Part shown: positions 46,641-56,486 of the stretch, in pieces | How the letters are laid out: each line of letters starts with the position of its first letter | How positions within the stretch are numbered: the stretch's first letter is position 1 | NCBI RefSeq assembly: GCF_016461705.1 | Contig: NZ_JAEMHW010000001.1 | Coordinates: 434,001-498,000, forward strand | DNA length: 64,000 nt | Direction of reading: 5' to 3' | From: Streptococcus vicugnae | Lineage (GTDB): Bacteria; Bacillota; Bacilli; Lactobacillales; Streptococcaceae | The notes under the pieces: generated by a model | What the model saw: the letters and a program-made list of their open reading frames with translations, nothing else | The model's database searches: none | What the model was told of the DNA's origin: nothing | Program-made: the position numbers and the translations under genes

Positions 46641-46662
46641 AAGGAAAGCTTAAGCTTTCCTT
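46641..46662 (-). terminator. Terminator of recG
   Basis: AAGGAAAGC and GCTTTCCTT form a perfect 9-bp stem around TTAA, with five T following on the minus strand. Confidence 0.8.
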
Positions 46663-46682
46663 GTAGAAGACTTACAAAAACC

Positions 46683-48698
46683 TTAATCAAAATTTCCTTT
46701 ATCTTTGAGATTTTGACTGATAATCTGCCACTGTGGTTTATTCTTCCAATTTTTATCCGATACAATCTGACTGGCTACGCGTCTAGCTTCTTCAAGAATA
46801 TTATAATCCTCAACAATATCAGCCACTTGAAATTCTGGAATTCCTGACTGACGTGTTCCAAAGATTTCTCCAGACCCACGCATCTTAAGATCAGCTTCTG
46901 CCAATACAAAACCATCTGTTGTCTCTGTCATGATTTTCATGCGTTCTTTCCCAGTTTGCATCTTAGGATTAGCTACTAAGATAGCATAAGATTGTTTTTC
47001 GCCACGTCCAACACGACCGCGAAGCTGATGCAATTGACTAAGTCCAAAACGATCAGCATCCATGATAATCATGATTGTGGCGTTTGGCACATTGACACCA
47101 ACTTCAATAACTGTTGTTGAAACCAAGACCTGACTTTTTTGAGCTTTAAAATCTTGCATGATGGCTTCTTTTTCATCATTTTTCATGCGTCCATGCATTA
47201 AAGCTACCTGAGCCGTGTCTGCAAAGTAATCCGATAGCTCTTCATGCAAAGCAATGGCATTCTTCAAATCAAGCGACTCTGATTCTTCAATCAGCGGTGA
47301 AATGACATAAGCTTGCGCACCTTTTTGCAATTCTTTTTTGACCCAATCAAGCACCACATCTAATTGCTCGTGCTTCACCCAGCGAGTAATGATAGGCTTT
47401 CTTCCTGCAGGTAACTCATCAATAATAGAAACATCCATTTCACCAAAAGCGGTAATGGCAAGTGTTCGTGGAATAGGTGTAGCCGTCATCATGAGGACAT
47501 CTGGATTTTCCCCTTTTTCACGGAAAATACGACGTTGATTAACCCCAAAACGATGCTGCTCATCAGTAATGACAAGACCTAAGCGGTGATAAGTCACTGC
47601 ATCTTGAATAAGAGCATGAGTCCCCACAATCATATCTACTGAACCATCAGCAATCGCCGATAACGCTGCTTTTTTTGCCGCTGTTTTCATTCCTGATGTC
47701 AAAATGGCAATCGATAAATCTGGGAAAAGTTGCGTCAAACTGTCGAAATGTTGCTCAGCCAAGATTTCAGTCGGCACCATCAAAGCTGACTGAAAGCCTG
47801 CTGTATAGGCAGCGTACATAGCAAGACTAGCTACAACCGTCTTACCTGAACCAACATCTCCTTGTAAAAGGCGATTCATATGACCACCTGAGCGCATATC
47901 AGCTAAAATGTCACTCAAGCTTCGCTTTTGCCCACCTGTCAGTTTAAAAGGCAATCCTGCTATTTTATCAGCAAGTTTTTCTTCGTCATAAGCAATCGAT
48001 AAACCGTTTGATTCTGATTTGTTATCTGCTTTTAAGGCTTGTAAATTCATTTGAAAATAGAAAAGTTCTTCAAATTTGATACGACGAAGGGCTTGTTTGT
48101 ATTCTGCTAAATCCTTTGGAAAATGCATGGCTTCTGTTGCTCTTGCTCGACCTAATAATCGGTACTTATCCAAGAAAACTTGGGGTAGATTCTCAGGCAA
48201 CCAATTTTGAGCACCTAGTTCAAAAGCTGCTTTTATGGCTTTGATAAGAGCATTTTGTGAAATGCCCTGCGCTACACGGTAAACAGGCTGCATATCATCT
48301 TCAACCTGAGCTAAAATTTTCATCCCTGTCACAGCAGATTTGATGGCATCCCATTTCCCAAAAATCGCCACATCACTACCTAGCTCGACTTTATCCGCTA
48401 AATAGGGTTGATTGAAAAATGACACCGCAATAACAGCTTCACCTTGTTTGATTTTAAAAGAAAGGCGATTTCGCTTATAACCATAGTACTGAACGTTTGC
48501 CGGTGTTACCACTGTTCCAACGATAACAGCTTTTTCCCCGTCAACTAGATCTAAGACGCTTTTACTCTTAAAATCTTCATAACGAAAAGGATAGTACAAC
48601 AATAAATCCTCAATCGTATAAATGTCTAATTTATGGAATTTCTCTGCGGATTTAGCACCAATTCCTTTTAATACCTCAATTGATGATTGTAAATTCAT
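46683..48698 (-). CDS. recG: ATP-dependent DNA helicase RecG
   Basis: RecG remodels stalled replication forks and Holliday junctions. The 671-residue protein has an N-terminal wedge/OB domain (about 60-150), Walker A LQGDVGSGKT, motif II DEQHRFG, motif III TATPIPRT and a C-terminal QLRGRVGRG. The length is normal. It is followed by its own terminator; alr lies 92 bases upstream behind a terminator, so recG is probably a separate unit. Confidence 0.95.
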   Translation of the reverse strand: MNLQSSIEVLKGIGAKSAEKFHKLDIYTIEDLLLYYPFRYEDFKSKSVLDLVDGEKAVIVGTVVTPANVQYYGYKRNRLSFKIKQGEAVIAVSFFNQPYLADKVELGSDVAIFGKWDAIKSAVTGMKILAQVEDDMQPVYRVAQGISQNALIKAIKAAFELGAQNWLPENLPQVFLDKYRLLGRARATEAMHFPKDLAEYKQALRRIKFEELFYFQMNLQALKADNKSESNGLSIAYDEEKLADKIAGLPFKLTGGQKRSLSDILADMRSGGHMNRLLQGDVGSGKTVVASLAMYAAYTAGFQSALMVPTEILAEQHFDSLTQLFPDLSIAILTSGMKTAAKKAALSAIADGSVDMIVGTHALIQDAVTYHRLGLVITDEQHRFGVNQRRIFREKGENPDVLMMTATPIPRTLAITAFGEMDVSIIDELPAGRKPIITRWVKHEQLDVVLDWVKKELQKGAQAYVISPLIEESESLDLKNAIALHEELSDYFADTAQVALMHGRMKNDEKEAIMQDFKAQKSQVLVSTTVIEVGVNVPNATIMIIMDADRFGLSQLHQLRGRVGRGEKQSYAILVANPKMQTGKERMKIMTETTDGFVLAEADLKMRGSGEIFGTRQSGIPEFQVADIVEDYNILEEARRVASQIVSDKNWKNKPQWQIISQNLKDKGNFD

Positions 48699-48731
48699 AA
48701 AACCTCACTTTTCTATTATTATAACAAAAAT

Positions 48732-48776
48732 AGATTCTAAATCGTCGTAAGTCTCCTCACAACGATTATAGAATCT
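48732..48776 (-). terminator. Terminator of alr
   Basis: AGATTCTA (48732-48739) pairs with TAGAATCT (48769-48776) and the stem continues inward through ATCGT/ACGAT. A T run follows on the minus strand. Confidence 0.85.
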
Positions 48777-48789
48777 GCTTTTTAATCAC

Positions 48790-49896
48790 TTATTTTGAAT
48801 AGAAACGTGGGATACGGTCACTCAAAAGACAAAGAACTTCATAATTAATTGTACCGCGTTTTTGAGCTAAATCAGTTGCTGAAATAACATTATCGCCTTC
48901 TTGACCAATCAAGGTTACTTTTGTTCCAATTGGGAATTTTTTAGGCAAACGAATTGTAATTTGGTCCATTGAGACACGACCAACAATTTCACAAAACTGA
49001 CCATTAACAAGGACTGAGAAGCCTTGCAAATCACGTGTCCAACCATCAGCATAACCGATTGGCACTGTCGCAATGTATTCTTCTTTTTGTGCTGTATAAG
49101 TTGCACCATAACCAACTGTTGCACCAGCAGGAATTGTTTTCACGTGAACTAGTGCTGATTCCAAACCAAGAGCTGGTTTAATAGGATAAGGCAATTCAAT
49201 ATCTGTTCCACTTGGATTCAAACCATACATAACAATACCAAGACGAACAATATTAAAGATGGTTTCACTGTGCCAAATACTTGTTGCTGAGTTACTAGCA
49301 TGAACAAGAGCTGGTTTATCACTCAAGTTATTCACCAAATTCGTAAAGAATTCCAATTGCTCATTAAATTTAGTATCGTCAGCTTCATCAGCCGTCGCAA
49401 AGTGAGTAAAGATTCCTTCAACATTAGCACCGGCTTTTTTCAAGTTAGCAATCAAGCTATCAGCTTCTTCAAGACTACGTACACCGATACGTCCCATACC
49501 TGAATCAACTTTCAAATGAACATTTACCCCTTTAAGGCTAATATCTTGCTCATTTGCCAAATCAAGCCATTCTTGACTAGCTACAGTCAATGTAATGTCA
49601 TAATCACGCGCCAAAGCAACCTCATTAGGCATGATAACACCTAAAATCAAGATTGTTTCTTCAATACCCGCTTCACGAAGTTCAAGAGCTTCGTCAACAT
49701 TTGATACACAAAATCCATCAACTAAATGATGTACAGCTTGCGCTACCTTTTTAGCACCATGTCCATAGGCATTAGCTTTAACAACCGCAAAAGCTTTTTT
49801 CCCTTCTGGAATATTAGCTTTAACCGCCTCGATATTTTGACAAATAGCACCCAAATCAATTAAGGCTCTTGTTGGTCGGTGTAAACTTGAAATCAT
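48790..49896 (-). CDS. alr: Alanine racemase Alr
   Basis: Alr supplies D-alanine for peptidoglycan and teichoic acid. The 368-residue fold-type III PLP enzyme has Lys40 in [11 protein letters not shown] and catalytic Tyr263 in [16 protein letters not shown] precedes the ATG. It follows acpS by 68 bases, the conserved acpS-alr order of streptococci. Confidence 0.96.
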   Translation of the reverse strand: MISSLHRPTRALIDLGAICQNIEAVKANIPEGKKAFAVVKANAYGHGAKKVAQAVHHLVDGFCVSNVDEALELREAGIEETILILGVIMPNEVALARDYDITLTVASQEWLDLANEQDISLKGVNVHLKVDSGMGRIGVRSLEEADSLIANLKKAGANVEGIFTHFATADEADDTKFNEQLEFFTNLVNNLSDKPALVHASNSATSIWHSETIFNIVRLGIVMYGLNPSGTDIELPYPIKPALGLESALVHVKTIPAGATVGYGATYTAQKEEYIATVPIGYADGWTRDLQGFSVLVNGQFCEIVGRVSMDQITIRLPKKFPIGTKVTLIGQEGDNVISATDLAQKRGTINYEVLCLLSDRIPRFYSK

Positions 49897-49964
49897 TTTT
49901 TCTCCTCCAAAGCTAGTAAAAAATTTCTCGATTAATCCTACTTTTCATTTTTCAAAAAAACTTA

Positions 49965-50324
49965 TTACTTATCATCTTCTAAGATAACACTGGCTTGCAC
50001 AAGATTTCCCGTATGAGAAAGTGAGATAAAAGCTCTCCCAGAAAATGGGGACTGAGTAATCTCAGGAGCACCAAGTTGGTTATTCAGAATTTCAATATCT
50101 TTAAAACCAACAGGACCAATACCTGTTCCCATTGCCTTAGCAAAAGCTTCCTTTGCTGCCCAACGTCCTGCTAAAAATTCCATTTGTCTTTTTTCAGCTT
50201 TAAAGCTTGAAAAAACTTGAAATTCTTTTTCTGTCAGTACGCGCTTTGCAAATCTATTATTCTTCTCATACGCTCGCTTGATTGCATCTATTTCTTGCAA
50301 GTCAATGCCGTGACCAATAATCAT
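49965..50324 (-). CDS. acpS: Holo-[acyl-carrier-protein] synthase AcpS
   Basis: AcpS transfers the phosphopantetheine arm from CoA to apo-ACP. The 119-residue protein has Mg2+ ligands Asp8 (GHGIDLQEI) and Glu59 ([11 protein letters not shown]), the two family signatures. AAAGGAGA precedes the ATG. It belongs to the secA-aroG-acpS-alr gene order. Confidence 0.95.
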   Translation of the reverse strand: MIIGHGIDLQEIDAIKRAYEKNNRFAKRVLTEKEFQVFSSFKAEKRQMEFLAGRWAAKEAFAKAMGTGIGPVGFKDIEILNNQLGAPEITQSPFSGRAFISLSHTGNLVQASVILEDDK

Positions 50325-50444
50325 ACGTCTCCTTTGTGAAAAACGATTTTAAACCAAATCAAAATTCTTATTAGCCAAATCGCCAATGATTTCCAAAACT
50401 AAGGAGCTGAGAAAAATCCCCAGCCCCATAGGTTATTCAATTAA

Positions 50445-51500
50445 TTAGAATAGCAATTCTTCATAAGAATCATGACTTAAGGTTGCATGGATTTCACGAA
50501 TCAATTTTTCAGTTTTATCCCATCCTAGACATGGGTCTGTGATCGATTTTCCAAATACCTCTGGTGTATCTTGGCGACCATCTTCCAAGTAAGATTCAAT
50601 CATGAATCCACGTACATACTTGTTAATTTTATCACTCCAGTCGCGATTAATCAATGTTTGACGTACAATACGGATTTGTTCAAGATATTTTTTACCAGAA
50701 TTATCATGATTTGTATCAACAACGATAAATGGATTCTTAAGCCCCATCTTTTCGTAATGAGCAATTGCTTTCAACAAGTCATCATAATAGTAATTTGGCA
50801 CATTTTCACCGTGCTCATTAAGTGAGCCACGAAGAATGGCATGCGCCAATGGATTACCATCTGTTTCAACTTCTGCACTATGATAAATAAAGTTTTGTTT
50901 GTTTTGTGCGGCATAAATACCGTTAAACATAACATTCAAATTACCAGACGTTGGATTTTTCATCCCTGTTGGGGCATCAATTCCTGAAGCAACAAAGCGA
51001 TGCTCTTGGTCTTCGACTGAACGAGCTCCAATAGCGTGATATGACACCAAATCATCTACCAATGGAAGATTGTCTGGATATAGCATTTCATCAGCTGTTG
51101 TCAAGCCTGTTTCAGTAATGACGCGATAATGCAAATGACGAACAGCAGCAACACCATTAATCAAATCTGGAAGTTTTGAGGTATCAGGCTGATGCATTAA
51201 GCCTTTATAACCATCACCGTTTGTGCGTGGTTTTGCTGTGTAGACACGCATAACAATAAAGATTTTATCTTTAACTTCTTCTTGAAGTTTTGCTAAACGG
51301 CGAGCATATTCCAGAACAGCTTCTTCGTTATCAGATGAACAAGGTCCGATGACCAAAAGAATACGATCATCTTCACCTTTGATGATTTTTGCTAGCTCAG
51401 CATCACGTGCTTTCTTCTTAGCAAGAAAATCACCTTCTAATTTTGATAGTTCTTTGACTTGTGCAATATCAATTGTTGCACTTTTTTGATGTATTCCCAT
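50445..51500 (-). CDS. 3-deoxy-7-phosphoheptulonate synthase, second copy
   Basis: DAHP synthase opens the shikimate pathway from phosphoenolpyruvate and erythrose-4-phosphate. This 351-residue class I (AroFGH-type) enzyme shows LLVIGPCSSDN, RVYTAKPRTNGDGYKG and KNPTSGNLNVMFNG. It is a tandem paralogue of the gene at 51504-52535, three bases away, with most of the catalytic core identical. Different N-termini (IHQKSATIDIAQVKE here) probably give different feedback sensitivity. Confidence 0.93.
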   Translation of the reverse strand: MGIHQKSATIDIAQVKELSKLEGDFLAKKKARDAELAKIIKGEDDRILLVIGPCSSDNEEAVLEYARRLAKLQEEVKDKIFIVMRVYTAKPRTNGDGYKGLMHQPDTSKLPDLINGVAAVRHLHYRVITETGLTTADEMLYPDNLPLVDDLVSYHAIGARSVEDQEHRFVASGIDAPTGMKNPTSGNLNVMFNGIYAAQNKQNFIYHSAEVETDGNPLAHAILRGSLNEHGENVPNYYYDDLLKAIAHYEKMGLKNPFIVVDTNHDNSGKKYLEQIRIVRQTLINRDWSDKINKYVRGFMIESYLEDGRQDTPEVFGKSITDPCLGWDKTEKLIREIHATLSHDSYEELLF

Positions 51501-51503
51501 AAA

Positions 51504-52535
51504 TTATTTACCTAGTGTATCGTAAATTTCGTGAACAAGTTTTGCTGTATTGTCCCATCCAAGACATGGGTCTGTGATTGATTTACCAAATACCTCAGGT
51601 TTGTCTTGACGACCATCTTCTAAGTAAGATTCAATCATAAATCCACGAACGTATTTGTTAATTTTTTCATTCCAATCACGGTTAATCAATGTTTGACGGA
51701 CAATACGAACTTGTTCTAAATATTGTTTTCCTGAGTTGTCATGGTTAGTATCGATAACGATAAATGGATTTTCAAGTCCCATTTTTTCGTATTGTTCAAT
51801 AGTATCGATGACATTATCATAGTAATAGTTTGGCACATTCTTACCATATTCGTTAAGTGCACCACGAAGGATGGCATGTGCAAATGGGTTACCAGATGTT
51901 TCCACTTCTTCACCGTTAAACAAGAATGATTGTTTGTTTTGTGCGGCATAAATACCGTTAAACATAACATTCAAGTTACCTGAAGTAGGATTTTTCATAC
52001 CTGTCGGAACACTGATACCTGAAGCAACAAAGCGGTGTTGTTGGTCTTCGACTGAACGAGCACCAACAGCGATATAAGATACCAAGTCATCTACCAATGG
52101 AAGATTTTCTGGGTAAAGCATTTCGTCCGCCGTTGTCAATCCTGTTTCTGAAATCACACGATAATGAAGGTGACGAACGGCTTTAATACCGTTAATCAAG
52201 CTTGGTGCCTCTGACGTATCAGGTTGGTGCATCAAACCTTTATAACCATCACCATTCGTACGTGGTTTTGCTGTATAGACACGCATCACCATAAAGACTC
52301 GATCTTTAACTTCTTCTTGAAGTTTTGCCAAACGATGAGCGTATTCAAGTACAGCATCTTCATTATCAGATGAGCAAGGACCGATAACCAAAAGAACTCG
52401 ATCATCTTCACCTTTAATAATAGCTTCCAGTTCGCGATCACGAGCTTCTTTTTTAGCTAGAGCGTCACCAGTTAATTTTGATTCTTCTTTGAGAGCATCG
52501 AAATTAATCTTTTTACTTGTTGCTTTAAATGACAT
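51504..52535 (-). CDS. 3-deoxy-7-phosphoheptulonate synthase, first copy
   Basis: This is the first of two tandem class I DAHP synthases, with 343 residues. It has the same PEP- and metal-binding blocks as its neighbour (VIGPCSSDNED, KPRTNGDGYKGLMHQPDTS, DTNHDNSGKQYLEQ). The N-terminus SFKATSKKINFDALKEES differs from the second copy. A strong promoter (52574-52601) precedes it, with a weak CodY-like box upstream. Confidence 0.93.
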   Translation of the reverse strand: MSFKATSKKINFDALKEESKLTGDALAKKEARDRELEAIIKGEDDRVLLVIGPCSSDNEDAVLEYAHRLAKLQEEVKDRVFMVMRVYTAKPRTNGDGYKGLMHQPDTSEAPSLINGIKAVRHLHYRVISETGLTTADEMLYPENLPLVDDLVSYIAVGARSVEDQQHRFVASGISVPTGMKNPTSGNLNVMFNGIYAAQNKQSFLFNGEEVETSGNPFAHAILRGALNEYGKNVPNYYYDNVIDTIEQYEKMGLENPFIVIDTNHDNSGKQYLEQVRIVRQTLINRDWNEKINKYVRGFMIESYLEDGRQDKPEVFGKSITDPCLGWDNTAKLVHEIYDTLGK

Positions 52536-52573
52536 ATATTTTCCCTCTCCTGAAATTAGTTAAGATTTTATAT

Positions 52574-52601
52574 ATTATACCATTTTCAAGAGGTTTTTCA
52601 A
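52574..52601 (-). promoter_or_regulatory. DAHP synthase promoter
   Basis: On the minus strand TTGAAA (52596-52601), 16 bases and extended TGGTATAAT (-10 at 52574-52579). AATTGTCAGAATTTT (52604-52618), with three mismatches to the CodY consensus, lies directly upstream. Confidence 0.65.
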
Positions 52602-52630
52602 TAAATTGTCAGAATTTTCTGTTGTCTTTT

Positions 52631-55153
52631 TTAAAAATGTTTGCGACCGTGGCAATTTTTGAATTTTTTGCCTGATCCACATGGGCACAAATCATTACGT
52701 TTAACATTAGAATAATCAATGTCAGATTGTGCTTGAACATTTTGGGCTGAGATATTCTTTTCAGCCATTGTTGTTGCACGTTCAGTTGAGCGTTCACGTT
52801 CTTGTTGGTGAATTTGTGCTTTCATCATTGTACGTGTTACGTCAAATTCAATTGCTCCAATCATTGCTTGGAACATACGGAAACCTTCTGATTGATATTC
52901 AACAACTGGGTTATTTTGAGCATAACCACGCAAACCAACTGATTGACGTAATTGATCAAGAGCATCAATATGATCTGTCCACTTATTATCAACAACCATC
53001 AAAATCAAAACTTTTTGGAATTCTTTAACAGCTTCTTCATTTTGAAGTTTGGCAATTTGAGCATCATAAACTTTCAATGCACGGTTGTAAAGATCTTCTT
53101 TGATTTCTTCAAAGTCTAATTCTTCAAGATCAGCTAATTTAATTGAATCTTCAGGAACTAAGTTTGATTTGGCAAAGTTAAGAATTGCTTTGACTCCTTC
53201 TTCACGGTCAGCACGACTGTGAGCATCAACAGCGCGATTAATCGTACGTTTAATCATAGCTTTGATTTCAGGTGCCAAATCACGGTCAGCTGTAATAACG
53301 TCGTGACGTTCAGCATAAATGATTTCACGTTGTTCACGCATAACATCATCATATTGAAGGACTTGTTTACGAGTATCGTAGTTGTTACCTTCAACACGTT
53401 TTTGTGCTGATTCCACTTGACGAGTCAACATCTTAGATTTGATGACAGCTTCTTCTTCATCAAGATTCATACGATCAAGGAATGCCTTGATACGATCTGA
53501 ACCAAAACGACGCATCAAATCATCTTCAAGTGAAAGGTAAAACTGTGATTCACCTGGATCACCTTGACGACCAGCACGACCACGAAGCTGATTATCAATA
53601 CGACGGCTTTCGTGACGTTCTGTACCGATGACGCAAAGTCCACCAAGTTCACGAACTCCTTCACCAAGTTTGATATCTGTACCACGACCAGCCATGTTAG
53701 TTGCAATTGTAACAGCACCACGTTGACCGGCGTTCATAATGATTTGTGCTTCTTTGAAGTGGTTTTTAGCATTCAAAACTTCGTGTGGAATACCAGCTTC
53801 AACCAATTTCTTAGAAATAAGGTCAGAAGTTTCAACAGCTACAGTACCGACCAAAACTGGTTGACCTTTCGCATGACGACGTTTAACATCTTCGACCACT
53901 GCTCTAAATTTAGAAGCAAGTGTTGGGTATAACAAATCTGGATGGTCAATACGTGCGACCGGTCTATTCGTTGGAATTGGAATAATGCGCATATTGTAAA
54001 CTTCGCGGAATTCCTCTTCTTCAGTTTTAGCTGTACCAGTCATACCTGCCAATTTTTTATACATACGGAACATGTTTTGGTAAGTAATTGAGGCACTTGT
54101 CTTAGATTCTTCCTGAATGCGCACGCCTTCTTTAGCTTCAATAGCTTGGTGTAAACCGTCAGAAAAGCGACGACCTTCCATTGTACGTCCTGTAAATTGA
54201 TCGACAATTAGGATTTCGCCATTTTCACTAACCACATAGTCAATATCCAAAATCATGATGTAGTTGGCACGAAGAGCATTGTCAATGTAGTGTGTTAAGG
54301 CAACGTTTTCCAAATCGTAAAGATTTTCCAAATGGAAGTATTCTTCTGCTTTATCGATACCACTGTCAGTCAAGCCAATTGTTTTAGTTGGTACATCAAT
54401 GACATAATCAACACTTTCAAGAGTCTTAACAAATCTATCAGCGCGAATGTAAAGTTGGCTTGTTTCAGAAGTCACTTGTCCAGAAACAATCAAAGGTGTT
54501 CTAGCTTCATCAATCAATACAGAGTCAACTTCATCGACCAAAGCAAAGTTCAATGGACGTTGTACCATATCTTCTTGTCGAACAACCATGTTATCACGAA
54601 GGTAGTCAAAACCAATTTCTGAGTTAGTTGAGTAAGTGATATCACAGTTATAAGCTTCACGTTTTTCAAAAGCTGATTTAGCAGACAAGTTGATACCGAC
54701 AGAAAGTCCCAACCAGCTATATACTTCACCCATCTCAGTAGCATCACGTGTTGCAAGGTATTCATTAACAGTGATAACGTGGACACCTTCACCAGCAAGG
54801 GCATTAAGGTATACAGGCATTGTCGCAGTCAATGTTTTACCTTCACCAGTACGCATTTCGGGCACGTCACCATTGTGCATTACAATACCACCCATGATTT
54901 GAACACGATATGGGTAAAGTCCAAGAACACGTTTTGCAGCTTCACGAACAACCGCAAAAGCTTCTGGCAATAACTGATCCAGAGTTTCACCATTTTGATA
55001 TCGTTGTTGAAATTCTGGTGTTTTTGCTTTTAATTCTTCGTCAGACAAAGCAGCCATCGCATCTGCGTATGACTCAACTTTCTTCGCAATTTTTTCTAAT
55101 TTTCTTAATTCGCCTTTATCGTTTTCGATAACAGTTCGTAGAATATTTGCCAT
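52631..55153 (-). CDS. secA: Preprotein translocase ATPase SecA
   Basis: SecA drives protein export through SecYEG. The 840-residue protein has Walker A RTGEGKT (101-107), a DEVDSVLID Walker [15 protein letters not shown] in the second motor domain and a C-terminal zinc-binding [17 protein letters not shown] 55153 ([17 protein letters not shown]) is the family start with AAAGGAATT upstream; the in-frame extension to 55183 is not conserved. No accessory-Sec features are present, so this is the housekeeping SecA. Confidence 0.97.
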   Translation of the reverse strand: MANILRTVIENDKGELRKLEKIAKKVESYADAMAALSDEELKAKTPEFQQRYQNGETLDQLLPEAFAVVREAAKRVLGLYPYRVQIMGGIVMHNGDVPEMRTGEGKTLTATMPVYLNALAGEGVHVITVNEYLATRDATEMGEVYSWLGLSVGINLSAKSAFEKREAYNCDITYSTNSEIGFDYLRDNMVVRQEDMVQRPLNFALVDEVDSVLIDEARTPLIVSGQVTSETSQLYIRADRFVKTLESVDYVIDVPTKTIGLTDSGIDKAEEYFHLENLYDLENVALTHYIDNALRANYIMILDIDYVVSENGEILIVDQFTGRTMEGRRFSDGLHQAIEAKEGVRIQEESKTSASITYQNMFRMYKKLAGMTGTAKTEEEEFREVYNMRIIPIPTNRPVARIDHPDLLYPTLASKFRAVVEDVKRRHAKGQPVLVGTVAVETSDLISKKLVEAGIPHEVLNAKNHFKEAQIIMNAGQRGAVTIATNMAGRGTDIKLGEGVRELGGLCVIGTERHESRRIDNQLRGRAGRQGDPGESQFYLSLEDDLMRRFGSDRIKAFLDRMNLDEEEAVIKSKMLTRQVESAQKRVEGNNYDTRKQVLQYDDVMREQREIIYAERHDVITADRDLAPEIKAMIKRTINRAVDAHSRADREEGVKAILNFAKSNLVPEDSIKLADLEELDFEEIKEDLYNRALKVYDAQIAKLQNEEAVKEFQKVLILMVVDNKWTDHIDALDQLRQSVGLRGYAQNNPVVEYQSEGFRMFQAMIGAIEFDVTRTMMKAQIHQQERERSTERATTMAEKNISAQNVQAQSDIDYSNVKRNDLCPCGSGKKFKNCHGRKHF

Positions 55154-55183
55154 CCCAATTCCTTTCGATAAACTTATCATCAC

Positions 55184-55212
55184 ATTTTATCATAAAAAGC
55201 GCTCTATTACAA
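55184..55212 (-). promoter_or_regulatory. secA proximal promoter
   Basis: On the minus strand TTGTAA (55207-55212), 17 bases and extended TGATAAAAT (-10 at 55184-55189). Confidence 0.65.
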
Positions 55213-55320
55213 GAATCCGCTAACATTGTAGCTCTGTTCGACAAGCGCTAGAAATGCCTTGATATTTTAGTTTTTTATTAATATCATTCTTAGTATTTTC
55301 TGAGTATTTCACCTGCTACG

Positions 55321-55349
55321 ATTATACTCTTTTTTCACCTTAACAACAA
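55321..55349 (-). promoter_or_regulatory. Second, distal promoter candidate before secA
   Basis: On the minus strand TTGTTG (55344-55349), 17 bases and consensus TATAAT (55321-55326). It would give a leader of about 165 bases. No ORF is seen between here and secA, so it is either an upstream secA promoter or starts a small RNA. Confidence 0.45.
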
Positions 55350-55382
55350 GAAAGCACTGTAATTCACAAGGAATCGTCAGCG

Positions 55383-55427
55383 TAAAAAAAGATTGAAGAA
55401 TTATCCAATTGGACTTTTCCTCAATCT
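55383..55427 (-). terminator. Terminator of scrK
   Basis: AGATTGA...TCAATCT arms form a long stem with small internal mismatches, followed on the minus strand by seven T. Confidence 0.85.
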
Positions 55428-55450
55428 CGCTAACATTTTTAATCAAGTAA

Positions 55451-56332
55451 TTAACGTTCTGAAACTTTCTTAGCCAAAGCAAAGTTACCAAGAGTTGCAG
55501 AACCATTTTCAGCAACACCTGGTGTCACGATATATTCTGTAACATCTGGAACTGGTACATAATCGTTCATCAAAGCTTTAAATTTATCACGAACACGTTT
55601 TAGCATGTGTTCTTGAGCCATTACACCACCACCAAAGACAATCACTTCTGGACGGTAAAGTAATGTTGCTTGAACAGCAGCTTGCGCAATGTAATAAGCT
55701 TGAACATCCCAAACATCAGAATTAAGCTCAATCAATTCCCCACGAATACCTGTACGAGCTTCAAGCGATGGACCAGCTGCCATACCTTCCAAACAGCCTT
55801 TGTGGAATGGACAAACACCGTTAAAGTTTTTAGCTACATCTTGTGGGTGTGGAGCTACATAAACGTGACCTGCTTCTGTGTGACCAAGTCCACCAATGAA
55901 CTCACCATTTTGAATAGCACCGGCACCAATACCAGTACCAATTGTGTAGTAAACAAGACTTTTAACACCTTTGCGAACGATTGTTTCCCCGTAAGCAGAG
56001 CTGTTAACATCAGTTGTAAAGTAGAATGGTACTTTAAAATGTTTTGAAATCAAGCCAACTAGGTCAACATTAGCCCAGTGGGGTTTTGGAGTTGTTGTGA
56101 TATAGCCATATGTTTCTGAATTTTCATCAATATCAATTGGCCCAAAAGAACCGATAGCAATACCTGCTAAGTCTTCTTCAAAACGTTTGAAGAAAGCTAC
56201 TGTTTTATCAATTGTTTCGTAAGGTGTAGTTGTAGGAAATTGAACTTTTTCAACAATTTGAAAATTCTCATCACCAACAGCACAAACAAACTTTGTTCCA
56301 CCTGCTTCGACACTACCATATAATTTAGTCAT
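55451..56332 (-). CDS. scrK: Fructokinase ScrK (ROK family)
   Basis: ScrK phosphorylates the fructose released by sucrose-6-phosphate hydrolysis. The 293-residue ROK kinase has YGSVEAGGTKFVCAVGD (ATP loop), IGTGIGAGAI and the zinc motif GVCPFHKGCLEGMAAGP. It lies downstream of scrA behind a terminator and has its own promoter at 56369-56397, so it can be expressed separately. Confidence 0.95.
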   Translation of the reverse strand: MTKLYGSVEAGGTKFVCAVGDENFQIVEKVQFPTTTPYETIDKTVAFFKRFEEDLAGIAIGSFGPIDIDENSETYGYITTTPKPHWANVDLVGLISKHFKVPFYFTTDVNSSAYGETIVRKGVKSLVYYTIGTGIGAGAIQNGEFIGGLGHTEAGHVYVAPHPQDVAKNFNGVCPFHKGCLEGMAAGPSLEARTGIRGELIELNSDVWDVQAYYIAQAAVQATLLYRPEVIVFGGGVMAQEHMLKRVRDKFKALMNDYVPVPDVTEYIVTPGVAENGSATLGNFALAKKVSER

Positions 56333-56368
56333 GTTATCTCCCTTTTAATTGCTAGTTTTCTATCAAAT

Positions 56369-56397
56369 ATTATACAAAAAAGCAAAAGATATATCAA
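56369..56397 (-). promoter_or_regulatory. scrK promoter
   Basis: On the minus strand TTGATA (56392-56397), 17 bases and consensus TATAAT (56369-56374). Confidence 0.75.
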
Positions 56398-56447
56398 GTG
56401 CAAAAAGAGTAAAAACCCTATTATATCAATATTTATCTCCATATAAA

Positions 56448-56469
56448 AAGAGGTTCTTTCGAACCTCTT
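56448..56469 (-). terminator. Terminator of scrA
   Basis: AAGAGGTTC (56448-56456) pairs perfectly with GAACCTCTT (56461-56469), with a short T run beyond it on the minus strand. Confidence 0.8.
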
Positions 56470-56486
56470 GAATTATAGATATATAC

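Noticed and set aside
53564..53932. 122-codon plus-strand ORF inside secA
   Set aside because: Threonine/serine-rich antisense shadow of a conserved SecA region.
55280..55300. CodY-like TATTTTCTGAGTATT upstream of secA
   Set aside because: Three mismatches in AT-rich DNA and an unlikely target; not listed as a site.
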